Shown here: in pieces, positions 48,906 through 59,880 of the stretch
How the letters are laid out: each line of letters begins with the position of its first letter
Position numbering within the stretch: the stretch's first letter is position 1
Assembly: GCF_003945595.2 (NCBI RefSeq)
Contig: NW_024104619.1
Location: forward strand, 248,001 to 312,000
Reading direction: 5' to 3'
DNA from: Pipra filicauda
Lineage: Eukaryota; Chordata; Aves; Passeriformes; Pipridae
DNA: 64,000 bases
Notes under the pieces: model-generated
Seen by the model: only the letters and a program-made list of their open reading frames with translations
The model's database searches: none
Told to the model about the DNA's origin: nothing
Program-made: the position numbers and the translations under genes

Positions 48906-51900
48906 TGAGGAATCAAATACAGACCCTTGGCATCAATGATAACCCAAAAGATGTCCGGTCCTGAGAGGTTTCTAGAACATTTGCTCAAATGCCTGTTCCA
49001 TCCACCATAAAAAGCAAAAACATATTTTTGAATTCCCTATGGAAAAAGCCCAAAGTTCTATAGGAAAGATTGAAATCCTATAAACCAATGTAATCTCTGA
49101 AATGAGTAGAAAATAACAGGAATTAATTTTCTCTGTTTCTGCAACATATTTTTCCTTGGCTTTGATAAGTGTGTTGCCAAAATAGCAGGCAAAAGAGGTA
49201 TCTCTCTACATTACAGAGAAAGAAAAATAAATCAACCCAAGGTACTCTCCAGACAGAGTCAATTTACACCTACTCAAGTCTCACCTTCAAACCCTATCAG
49301 AAGTAGAACAAAAATCACCAATCTGATTTCTCTCTTTTTTAAGTAGCAATAAAAAAGGAGTGCAATCTGCTCTACCTCTTATGTCCGGGTATGGGTAATT
49401 TCTATTCAGAAGGGTATAAAAGCACAACAGCCAAGGTATTTTTGCTCTTAACTTGAATTATTCTTTTCTGCTCCCTTCAAATAGACAGTAATCTACCTGA
49501 AGTATGAGATTAATAAATGTACATTTGTTGCAAAAACCTCAGTCATTAAAAAGAAGATTTTCAAGATTACTACTCTGTTTTCAACTGGTATAGGGTTCAT
49601 TAATGAAGCTTTGCTAAAGAAATTTTTGTTTCATAATAAAGTCATTCCATACAATCTTAACAGTTTTCAGGGAATTATTTTGCTGAGTGTAGAAGTGGTA
49701 CAAGGAAAAATCCATATATTACTAAAGGAACAGTTCTATTCTTTAATAAGATTCCTTGCTAAATATACTAACGCTAGGTAGTAAAATTGTTGGGCATCTT
49801 CATACAGCCGTTAAAGAAAATTAAAAATATGGTCCTGTATCTAAATTACTATAATATACATTGCTAACTTAAAACCACTGCTATGACCCTAAAAATATTT
49901 CTAAGGTGACTGACTGGAGCAAGGTAAACCATATTAATGTCAGAACTAAATAACATGGAAACCTCTAATTTATTGCACTCTTATAGAGTAGTCCATCATA
50001 ATTTCTTAGGAGCAATTCCATCCATATTTTTCATGTAACGTGTAAAAATGTAATTGTTTTGATGAATGTTCTCAAGGTATCCATAAGTATTATTGATTTT
50101 ACAGGAGACACAATGCAAAAGTGATTTTTCTGGGTCACTCAAAGTAAAATAATTTACACAAGAACACTTAAGCCTAATGTATTTAAAAATATTAGAATAA
50201 AGACAAGTTCAAGAACTCGACAAGTTCTCCATGTTTATAAATTTAAGTGAAAGTCTAAAACTGAAAAAAAAAAATTCAGATTGTAATTTCATGATTTTTG
50301 TTTTCTGGAAGTGCCAAAAACTCTCCTGAAGGAATTTTATATGGAAGACAAAGTAAAACAGACCATCAAAACAAAACAACAAACAAAATCAAGCATTATG
50401 TCTTTGTTTAGGAAGGGTGTTTGGATAATTTTATGGAGCTGTGTGGAAGCACAGTAACTCAGAAAAATTAATTAATTTAGTTATTACAGGCAATACAACC
50501 TTTTTTCATTTGTTACAAATGCTCTGATATTCAAGTTAATTGAGTTCAGGCTCCAAAGAAAGAGTTGTTTGTAAGTCTAACTAGAAAAATATCACATAGA
50601 TTAATAAATAGAAACTGTCAGAAATGGGAGATTTGGTCCTCAGAGGGAGTTAATCCCACACACATTCTCTTCTCTCTCTCCTTCTGTTGTGGTTTAACAG
50701 AAAAATTGCCCAATAAGATGTAAGGTACCAAGTTTTAACATAAGAGGAAAGAGGTAAAAATAAAGGAGAAATCACTAGTCTTAAAACAGATGTACATTCA
50801 AATAAATGTATATTTTGCATGCAAAGAAAAGTTCAAATGAAAAGACAAGGGCTTCAGCAGAATTGCAGAATGTTAATATTCTTCTCCTGAGAAAAGGGGA
50901 ATGATTACTTTGCCATAGTGTCCCCAGACATAACTAAAAAGTCAACAACTCAGCTGAAATCAGTGAACAAAACGGAGACACTGTTCAGCTGCAGCCAATC
51001 ACAGCTCTGAAGATTCCTTCTCGAAAGTGACAGTGAGAGGCAATAATAAATCCAAATTCTCTATTTTGCAAGTATTTCATAAACTAAGAAAGCCACAAAG
51101 TCACTTAAAACAATAACACTTGTTTGTCAACTAGAGCTCTAAGTCATTTCACAGGATAGTTATCAAACATGGCTGTAAGGGACTTGACAAGTGTGGATTA
51201 ATTATATACCCAAATGGGACATTATATTTATGAATCATCTTATTTTAAAAAACAGATTAATATTTATTTATTGATACTCTTTTTCATTTTTTTTTAGATG
51301 ATTTCCTTTATTCATTTCCTAAGTAACAATTTACACATGAGTAATTTGAAATAGATATTTGTTTCTGTCCTTATTATATTAAACAAATGGTAAATATTTA
51401 CCATTTTTGCTTTTCACCAGGTAATGTTTTGGATGCACAAGAATTATTGTATTCTAGTCTTGGGACTTTAACATTATCTCCCTGCTGTCACTGACTATAT
51501 TTAACTAACTCAGATTGTTTCATAGAACTAATTGTAATTCCTAGCTATTAACTTCAGCTTCCAAATCCATTAACATAAAATCACACTGCTAGTCCTGAAG
51601 TCAAACCTTTCCAGGGTCCTTACAACAGAGTTTGTACTTTACCCTGATACTGAGTTATACTGTACTATTTAAGAGGATTACAAAACTGGTTCACACAAGC
51701 TCTCTTATATATTAGGTTCTTACCTAGATTTTTTTTTAGCTTTTTTTTTTTATTTTACATTCAGCATCCACTTCAGTAAGTCAGATCTCTCTGCCAGTTT
51801 CAAAGACTTCTCCAGAAGGCTTTGCTTCTGCTTTTTTGTTTGTTTGTTCGTTTCTTCCAGTTTATACTATGTTCTATCTTGGTGATGGTATCTTTGTAAG

Positions 51901-54900
51901 GAGAACTATTTTGCTACCGTGGACCAGTTTAGGTAACAGCCTAAAATTACTGGAAAATGTTAAAAAAAGCACAAAAACAAAAAACCACAAACCCAAGAAA
52001 AGTGGTAAAGCAGCGACACTTATAAACGAGGAAGGAAACAATGAAGCAGTATCACTAGTGCTCTAAACTACTTAAGGAGCATATTTGCACATAAATATGA
52101 ATGGTAGTAAGTTAACTTAGTTAACTGTTACTCAGTTTATGGGCCAAATAATACTATGTTTGTGAATCTGCTTTTAATGTCATCAGTATTTTTCTCTATA
52201 ATTGGACCCTAAGAATAGTTAGATTTAGAACTAAATCTTCACATATTTTTTCACCGAATTATTTCCCTAGCTTTCATTAGAAGTAGCCCCAAAAATGCAT
52301 TTCCATTCTTCATACCAAGAACACAAAAGTGGTTTAGCAATTTTGTTTGTTTGTTTAATTTAGGACATTATGTCTTCCATTGTTCACAAAAATCTACCCC
52401 CTTCCACCTTCAAAAAAGAGTTTTACCAGTCATGTCCTTGATTTTTATTTTCTCTTAAGGCACTTTTCATTCAGTAATAGTAATGATATGATACAGATTC
52501 AGTAAAAGTGCTCCTGGAAAACACAGTTTGTGGAGGAGAAAAGGTTATCTTTCTTCATATTCCACTAGAAAATTAAACACATACTCAAAAAAAAAAAAAA
52601 AAAGGTTGTGAAGATGTCCTTATCTTTTGAACTGAAATAATTACAATTATTATTAACCACACAGAATTGTCTTCATTACAGAAATGAGCAACCATCATAT
52701 TTGCCTTATTTTTCATACACCTGTAAGAAGTTGTCTAGATAGTACTATTTGGATGTACATACAGCATCCTCCCCAACATTTAATATTTAAAATACATGAA
52801 GGGTAAATCATGGCAACATATTAAACTCTTTAGAACTTTATCACTGAAAAGTGGAATTATTCATGAGCATTTTATGTTCACATATTCAAATGTAATTTAA
52901 ATTCCTAGGGAAATGGGGCAAAATGGCCTTAAGGGAGTCACTTGAATTTCTAAATATTCCATCATTTAGTCTTTTTGGTCAAAAGACCAAACATAATAGA
53001 TATCCCAAATAGCACTAGTTTGTAACTAAACTCATAAAAGCTAAAAGATGTGCCTTGGCTGAAACATTTTGTGCTTGTCTCTGCAAGTGTCTACAAGTAG
53101 AAATGTGTCTCAAGTGAAATGTTTTATTCACCACAACATGATTTCTGGCATTTTCTTTTATTAACATTTATATGTGTGTTTGTGTGTGTTCCTGATTGAT
53201 CTAAAGCAAAAACTTCGAATGAGAGCAATTCTCAACGATTACGTACATTGAAGAAAAGCCTAGAATGTAGTCTTGACCAATACTAGATTTCTATGTTTAT
53301 GAACAGAAAATTCATAAAATAAAGATGAAAACTGACATTTTACTAGCTATTTCTTAATGCTGTAACACAAGATATTGTTTTCCAGGAGTGAATATTCTGC
53401 TCTTGCCACAGTGGTCATTACAGGTTGCTTTAAACAGTGTTTCATAAACCAAAATTATTTTGTTTCTAATTTCTAGATGAAGAGATGAAAAATAATATGT
53501 AGTTGAGAAACTAGAAAAAATATAATTTCATTAATGATTCAATTAGAAATTATTAAACTGCAAAGGACTTTTTAATCTCTGTAGAAGATAATAATTACAT
53601 AAACCATAAGAAATACTATTTTATCAAAATATTAGGCAATAAACAAATATTTGATGAAGTCTGTTGTATGAAATGTTAATCCTACATACATAACCATCTG
53701 GGATTCTCTAATGTTTTGCCAAACATAGCAAAAATTTTAAATGTTCTTAATTTTATCATTATCTTTAAAAAAACGGATATTAGAAAGTAGGTCCTTTCTG
53801 TACAAAAAAAGCGCTTTAAATATGCATATATAAGATAGGAAAATGTCTCAAAATTTGTCAAACTACCAGAAACCTTACAGAAAATATACCTTTTCTTTTC
53901 TTTAATAAGCTTAAGTAATTTTAAGCCTGAACTTGAAGCTTTTGTGATATGTTGAATACAGCTAGGTCCATATCTGGTTCAGGAGATAAATTATGTGCTT
54001 TTTTAAACCTTTGTCTCTTCAGAAATTAAGAACTGAATGTCTTGCAGAGGTCATTTAAAAATCCAAGAGTGCTTCTGCCAAGCATGATCAATTATTAGAA
54101 AAAATCAGCACTTAAAAATTAATTATTTTAAATCATAAGATGGTGTCATCTTTTTTTCATTAAGAGAGAGAAATAGCTGAAATTTATTATGAAGGATTAT
54201 TTCTTCCTGCTGATTTTATTAGTGGCTTTGTAATCTTTCAAAGTTTGCTTTCCTGGAAATAGAATTCGGTTCATCATTTTGCATTTTTTCTTAGAAGTTT
54301 TAGATATTGGCCTCTGTCAGAGAGACTCCAGACCAGATGATTCTCTAATCTAATCTAATGAAGGAACTATTTTTTATGTTCTTGGTGTTGCTACTACAGA
54401 GTAAAATTTTTTAAAAGCTGGAAGAAACATAGAGAAGTTAAAAAAAAAAAGAAAAAAAAAGAGGATTGCAGCTGGCTTACATGTCTTAAGTCAATAAACT
54501 AACAAAAGAACTATAGACCAAGGTATTCAAGGGCAAGATAATCAGGGAGTACATCTTGCAGCTACAGGAAATCATAAATGGGAAGATCGGCCTACAGGGA
54601 AGTCACTTGAGTATTCCAAAATCCAAGGCTAAATTATTAGCTGGGAAACTAAATCAGAAGGGAATAAAGCGGTGTTTGGATTAAAACCAAGCAATTAAAA
54701 AACCTTTCACAAAAGTTAACTTTGTTCACGACTATGCTATACCTGATGAATGTGAACAGTGAAGGAACCACAGAAACCAAGTTGCAGAGTATGGAATAAC
54801 TTTCTGAGCCTTTAGTGTGAATAAGTCACAATCTTAAAATATAAAACTGTGAAAGAGAAACTGATGTTAGCACCTAATATCATTCATATAAGTGTATGTG

Positions 54901-55014
54901 CTAATGAATGGAGCTACCATTTGAAAAAAGTGGAATCATTTGCAAAATAGAATCATGAATGTATCCATAGAAACCAAATGTCCCAAACCATTTTGATCCC
55001 ATTTGTGGTGTTGA
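48906..55014. other. AT-rich unique sequence, nothing recognised
   Basis: About 6 kb has no recognisable element. It holds a poly-A17 at 52587-52603, a TG-rich run near 53170-53190, three TCTAA copies near 54343-54357 and an A-rich run at about 54440-54462. A TGTTGTGGTTTAAC phrase near 50684 resembles an LTR end but nothing supports it further. The 76-codon plus frame at 51836-52066 has a Lys-rich C-terminus and no recognisable domain. Confidence 0.6.
52587..52603 (+). repeat. Poly-A17 run
   Basis: Seventeen consecutive A residues. No retroposed gene body or target duplication was recognised around it. Confidence 0.95.
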
Positions 55015-55315
55015 TACAATTGCAGAACTATGAGAAAGATGTGCAGAAGATCTATCTGGATTTCTCAGAATGTATTTGATACTATGCCACAGCATATCCT
55101 ATAGGGAAATTAAATCAAATTGGTTTGAAGAGAAATACAATTAAATGAATCAAAACCTGTCCGTCTAACTCAGGAGAGGCTAATTATAAATAGTATTTCC
55201 ATCTAGATGAGGAAATAATGTCCAGCACTGTTCCCCACAGATGCCCTTGGGGTCTTATTATATCCAATATCTTTATCCTGAAAATTTGTAAAAGCAGAGA
55301 TTAATGGTTGCATTC
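55015..55315 (+). repeat. Decayed CR1-type reverse-transcriptase core
   Basis: The plus-strand translation shows motif A as YLDFS (about 55052-55067), continuing after a one-base frame change as FDTMPQHIL (about 55076-55102). Motif B follows in degraded form (TVPHRCPWG, then SNIFIL, about 55227-55282) where CR1 elements have a VPQGSVLGP...FNIFIND-type block. The order and spacing fit the palm domain of CR1 ORF2. Several in-frame stops are present. There is no 3' tail, so this is an internal fragment of an old LINE, either CR1 or a close relative. Confidence 0.72.
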
Positions 55316-58198
55316 ACAACTACTGAGCACTTCTCATCGGAGAAGTCCCACACTATTATTCAGACCTTGAAAACCCCATCCGTATCCACTGCAGGTCCTT
55401 GGGATATCCTGGAATGCCTCCCTGAATATGCAGTGTACACGTGACAGGAATGTGTTTCCTTACGTGCCTTGCTAGTGACCAAGCAGGTTCCTGCATGCCC
55501 TGCACCACATCGACTCTGTGACAAAAGCTACTTTGCCTGTGTCAGGACAACTTTGAAAAAACTTTTCTTCTTGAACTGAAAAAAATCAGATGATCCGTGG
55601 CATGATCCAAGCAGCAACCAGGATCATTATCCCCACACGCCATTATCCACACACACCTTGTTTTCTTACAGGTCAGTAACTACAGGAATATTTGCTATTC
55701 CTTGACTGAGGCATCTCCTGCTGGCAAAGATGCTGCCAACAGGTCTTACCTCCCAGTTCCCTCTTACTTCTTGAGGAAAGCTGGATCCACCCTACGGCTG
55801 ATTCCTCTGCATAAAAAGTTGTTCAGCAAGAGTAACAAGGCAAATGTTTGTCTTTGCAGATAATGTAGCATCGTAATTATCACAAGCCAGGCAATGACAA
55901 TTAAATACGTGTAGGAAGGAGAGCAAATTCTGCTGGTCCTTCTAGTAAATTTTGTAAATTTTGTAAACAAATTTCATACAGCATTCTTCAAAATGTAACA
56001 ATTTTGTAAGATTGTCTAAAATGTAATTCTGTATTTTCTTCATGTCCTGATTTTTGTTTGTTTGTTTGTTTTTGTTTTTTGATTTTGGGATTTTTTTGTT
56101 TGGTTGGGGGGTTTTTGTGTTTTTTTTTTGTTTTTTTTTTTAGTTATTTTATTATTGATTTTATTATTTTTTTCTCTAAAGAAATTAGACTATTCATTAA
56201 ATTTTTCACCCTAAAGGCAAAACATGAATACAACAGAGTGTTGCTTCATGGTGAATTTGCAGATTTATAGACATTTGAAAGATCTAGCTGTGAATTTGGT
56301 ATAAAAATAACACCCATTCTTTGCAAAACAGCTCATACCTCTTTTACAATCTGAATCTCTGTCTCCCATTCTGCATTATTTCTACATTCCAGTTCATTTC
56401 TAATATCCAAATTTCAGTCATTCTGAGTTGTTCAAAACCGTATAAAATAGGAGATGAATGTATTGTCTACACACATTTATTGTAAGGAATTTATGTAAGT
56501 TCCTTTTGAACAAGTTCAGTTTATTTGATCTAATAGGGAATTTTGGCAATACTTGGACCAACTTTGGTTTGCCCACAATAAGGATCCAAAGGATTATTGC
56601 TGAAGGTCTCACAACAGGGTACAAGGGAAAGACTATTTTTTTCTAAAATTTTCTGTAGTGTATCCATATTTACTATATTTATTTTCTAATTAAAAATTTT
56701 CATTGACTTTTTTGTACTTAGGTATGAAATTATGTAAATTTATGTGGTCTGAGCATTAGATAATGGATTCTTATACCTTCTAAAATATAAATCCAATACC
56801 TTAAATGTCTTACAGCACTATCTCCCCATTATAGATCTGAATATTATATTTACACTCTATCGTTACATCTTATTTTAATTATATATATGCAGCTTTAGAG
56901 AAGCCCAATTTTTTTTTCTTCTTCCCTTTAGGATATATTTAATTAGTTTAATCCAAACTTGTGGCCTTTCTGGCATCATCATTAACACAGACTTAGTATA
57001 ATTAGCATTTTAATGTACAATAAATAATCCTGTACCAGTCAGTTTGTTTTACATTACTCCTTCCCTTTTAACAACAAACCTATAAACTTATTTTCCACTT
57101 ATGTGATATATATTTTTTTTTCACAAGTGTAACTGAGCAGAGAGCAGAACACTGAAATTATAATTAAATAGTCTTTCACTTGTCAAATCATTTTGACCTC
57201 ACTGCCCTCAGTACTTCACAGTGTTTTATCCTGTGTTTGATAGCAGCTACCAAAGGGATTGACTGAAGCATCTATTTGTAGCTGAGCCACTCCAGGTCTC
57301 CTAAAGGACTTCTAGGGATTTGAGTTCTTGGGTTCCAAATTACTATCTTACTTTTAAAACTTATGCAGCTTCCAATGTATAGATTGTAAAAAAACAGATA
57401 TACAAATATAAGCAGAGATGATGAAATGGCTATCAAATTCAGAAACATAATAGTATTACTAAACTTTTATTTAAATTTAATTTTTTGTAAAAGCATATTT
57501 GTAGTTCATACAAGTGCATAGAAGTTTGAAAGCTTATATTTTTCAAAAACATGTAGTGTTACTTCTGTCTTTCCGCCTCTAAATCTACATATTGCAAACA
57601 TTCAATCAGAAAAAAATACTGAATTTTTTAGCAGCTTTGTGCCCTAATCCACAGATCTCACAAAAAATCTAACAGGATTAACAAAACCCAAAAAAGCCTT
57701 CTAAATAAAGGGAGAATTCAGAGTAAGTATAATTTCATCAAGTCTCTCTAAGCATAACCTTTCCAACAAGAGGAGTCTATGGAAGATGAAAAGAAGACAA
57801 CATATTCAAACAGGATTTTCTACTTTGAAAAAGTGCCCCTAATGTCAACAGATTTCAGAAGGATGTAAATGTTTTACAGTTAATATCAAATTTTACACTG
57901 AAGCTCAAATCCCTTAAATTAACATCAAATATCACAGCGAAATTACTACCAAAATTATGTCATTTAAATAGGACAGACTAATTTTCATGTCAGGATGAGC
58001 TGTGACCTTTCAGAAATGAGTTAAGTGGGAAGTCCAGTTCCCAGCAGATAAGCAATCAAGGAAAGAAAGGGGGAAAAAAAGACCACCAGAGCTATAAATA
58101 AACTACTCATATCTTTTGTTGAGTTAATACATTAGAGTAGAAAAAGTATGTTGGAGAGTCTGTGGTAATTTATATTTCAAAAATTTAAGGCACCATTT
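55316..58198. other. Unique sequence with one T/G-rich tract, no gene recognised
   Basis: The part at 55330-55760 is mildly GC-richer than the surroundings but has no recognisable content. At 55803-55747 on the minus strand a pyrimidine-rich acceptor (CAACTTTTTATGCAG) and a donor (TGGGAG|GTAAGA) enclose 57 nt open in one frame; by itself this is weak. The rest is AT-rich with the T/G-rich tract listed separately. Confidence 0.5.
56051..56172 (+). repeat. T/G-rich low-complexity tract
   Basis: Starts as (TTTG)n, passes through TTTGGTTGGGGGG and ends in long T runs with TTATTATT. The 70-codon Phe-rich frame at 56058-56270 is a composition artefact. Confidence 0.88.
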
Positions 58199-58220
58199 TA
58201 TGTTTCTATGATTCTATGCT
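58199..58220 (+). repeat. Possible CR1 tail remnant
   Basis: TTCTATGATTCTATG matches the CR1 3' octamer tail in sense orientation, but no CR1 body is readable upstream. It may be a very short insertion or chance. Confidence 0.3.
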
Positions 58221-58987
58221 GCTTTTTTTTTTATTCTTGGTGTGGGTTTTTTGGTTTGTTTTATTATATATGTGTTTTCTTTAATTCCTTTCAGTCCCTG
58301 TTAATTTCTAGCTCTGTTATGCTTTTTCTGTCCTCTTCTTTTTTTTGGGCTTTCTGCAAATTTGTCTTTGACATGCACTATTATGTCAATGAACAAATAA
58401 TTCAATAACAATTAAATTTCTTGAACTTTAGAATGCAGAGCTATGCCATTTTGCTCTGGTAATTCACTTTGTGGAACTGCTGGCACATAATTTTGTCATT
58501 TAATACACTTCTGGTAATTCTATGCATTGATAGTTCGGTTACATTATACTGTCAATAAGTCATGGATGTTTATAAAAGAGACTTTGCCATACTTATAAAC
58601 TATGCAGGAAAATTACCTTATTATCCATTTGAAAGTTGAAACCCATCCCAATCTGTAAAAATCTTTCTTTAAGCAGGAAATAACTTGATATAGCATCTTC
58701 ATCTGTAGGTCAGAGACCCTATTATTATTCTTAAAATATTAATCCTTTTTTTAAAAATGCGTTTACTCATTCAGATATGCTTTTACACTTTATCAATTAA
58801 ATAAATAAAAAGAGCTTTAATAATTTTTTTTATTAGATGGATAATTTCTGAATTTAACTGTAAATCATTTCAAAGGATACATTAAGAGTTTTTTGTGACT
58901 TAAAAAGTTTCAACTACTGACTTACAGGAACTGAGTTGTCTGCTGTTTGAGCACCTATTTTCCAAGGTCAACCTTGGTTAAACTCCA
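58221..58987. other. AT-rich unique sequence, nothing recognised
   Basis: A T/G-rich patch at about 58221-58262 explains the Phe-rich frame at 58208-58408. No gene or repeat is recognised in the rest. Confidence 0.6.
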
Positions 58988-59880
58988 TTTAATCATAAAA
59001 TCATAGAATCACAGAATTATCTGGGTTAGAAGGGACCTTAAAGATCATCTGCTTCCAGTCCCTCTGCCATGGGCAGGGACGCCTTCCACTAGACCAGGTT
59101 GCTCCAAGTCCCATCCAACCTGGCCAACTTCCAGGGATGCAGGAGTCACAGCTTCTCTGGGCAACCTGTTTCAGTCTTTCACCACTCTCATAGTAAAGAA
59201 TTTCCTCCTAATATCTAATCTGTAGGCTGCTGTAGTGAGTCAATAACTCTCCCAGTAGAGGCAGAAAACTGGAATGGTTTATTGGAGTTACAGTTTCATA
59301 TTTAAAGGGTTTAGGGTTTACATATTTCACAGCAGGTTTACATATTCATCGGGGAGTTTGTATATTCATTCTATTAAAATTGGGGGGGTTTTACAAGGAT
59401 GACATAAGGGAAAAACCCAGGTTGACAATCTTGGGGTCTTAGGAATTACCTCATGGGAAAAACTCTACTTTATCTTGGGAGATTTTACAGAGGGGAACAG
59501 GTAACACAAAGGGAGAGAGAAAACACAAAAGGTTTTCTGTGGAGGTTTGATGAGATCAGGGCGTGGTTTCTCCAGGCTTGGGCAGGACATTCCAAACCCG
59601 TGACATCAATGGATCCTTATCTGGACTCTAGGTGGACATTTTTTCCCAGTGTCTGTCAGCCCAAGGCTTTTGTTTAAACTTAGCAGTTTTCTTTTTCCCA
59701 TATCCAAAGTCTGGAATCCAACAGACTGCCTTCAGGTGCTGGAAAGCTGAAATTATGTGTCCCCAAAGCCATCTCTTCTCCAGGCTAAACAATCCCAATT
59801 CTCTCAGCCTTTCCTCACAGCAGCTTCAGCCCGCTGATCATCTTGGTGGCCTCCTCTGGACTTGCTCCAATAGGTAATTT
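58988..59880 (-). repeat. CR1 LINE fragment split by an LTR insertion
   Basis: The left part (58988-59230) carries the tail AATCATAGAATCACAGAATT, TTAGAAGGGACCTTAAAGATC, GCCATGGGCAGGGACGCC and TAGTAAAGAATTTCCTCC. The right part (59724-59880) resumes with CTTCAGGTGCTGGAAAGCTG, CATCTCTTCTCCAGGCTAAA and GATCATCTTGGTGGCCTCCT. Removing the insert joins GTAGGCTGC to CTTCAGGTGC, which matches the consensus order TGTAGGCC...TTAGGTACTGG, so the two parts were one copy. A short CR1 stretch just before the junction is missing, apparently deleted earlier. Confidence 0.93.
59231..59723 (-). mobile_element. Solo ERVK-like LTR inserted in a CR1
   Basis: On the minus strand the element begins TGTTGGATTCCAGACTTTGG and ends TTATTGACTCACTACA, giving the TG...CA ends of an LTR. 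An AATAAA polyadenylation signal lies about 55 bp before its 3' end (CTCCAATAAACCATTCC), as expected at an LTR R region. Flanks 59225-59230 (GGCTGC) and 59724-59729 (GACTGC) match at 5 of 6 bases; a 6-bp duplication is typical of beta-type (ERVK) avian retroviruses. Length 493 bp; no internal genes. The plus frames at 59453-59677 and 59632-59877 cross it and are not genes. Confidence 0.85.

Noticed and set aside
50684..50700. TGTTGTGGTTTAAC resembling an ERVL-like LTR end in reverse complement
   Set aside because: No further LTR blocks follow on either side; the match is too short.
54440..54462. A-rich run as a possible retrogene poly-A tail
   Set aside because: No gene-like body upstream and no flanking duplication seen; the run is interrupted by G.
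55747..55803. Short minus-strand exon candidate with acceptor and donor
   Set aside because: Only 57 nt, open in one of three frames, with no supporting neighbour; this is expected by chance.
56058..56270. 70-codon Phe-rich plus frame that looks like a membrane segment
   Set aside because: Produced by the T/G-rich tract; hydrophobicity follows from TTT codons.
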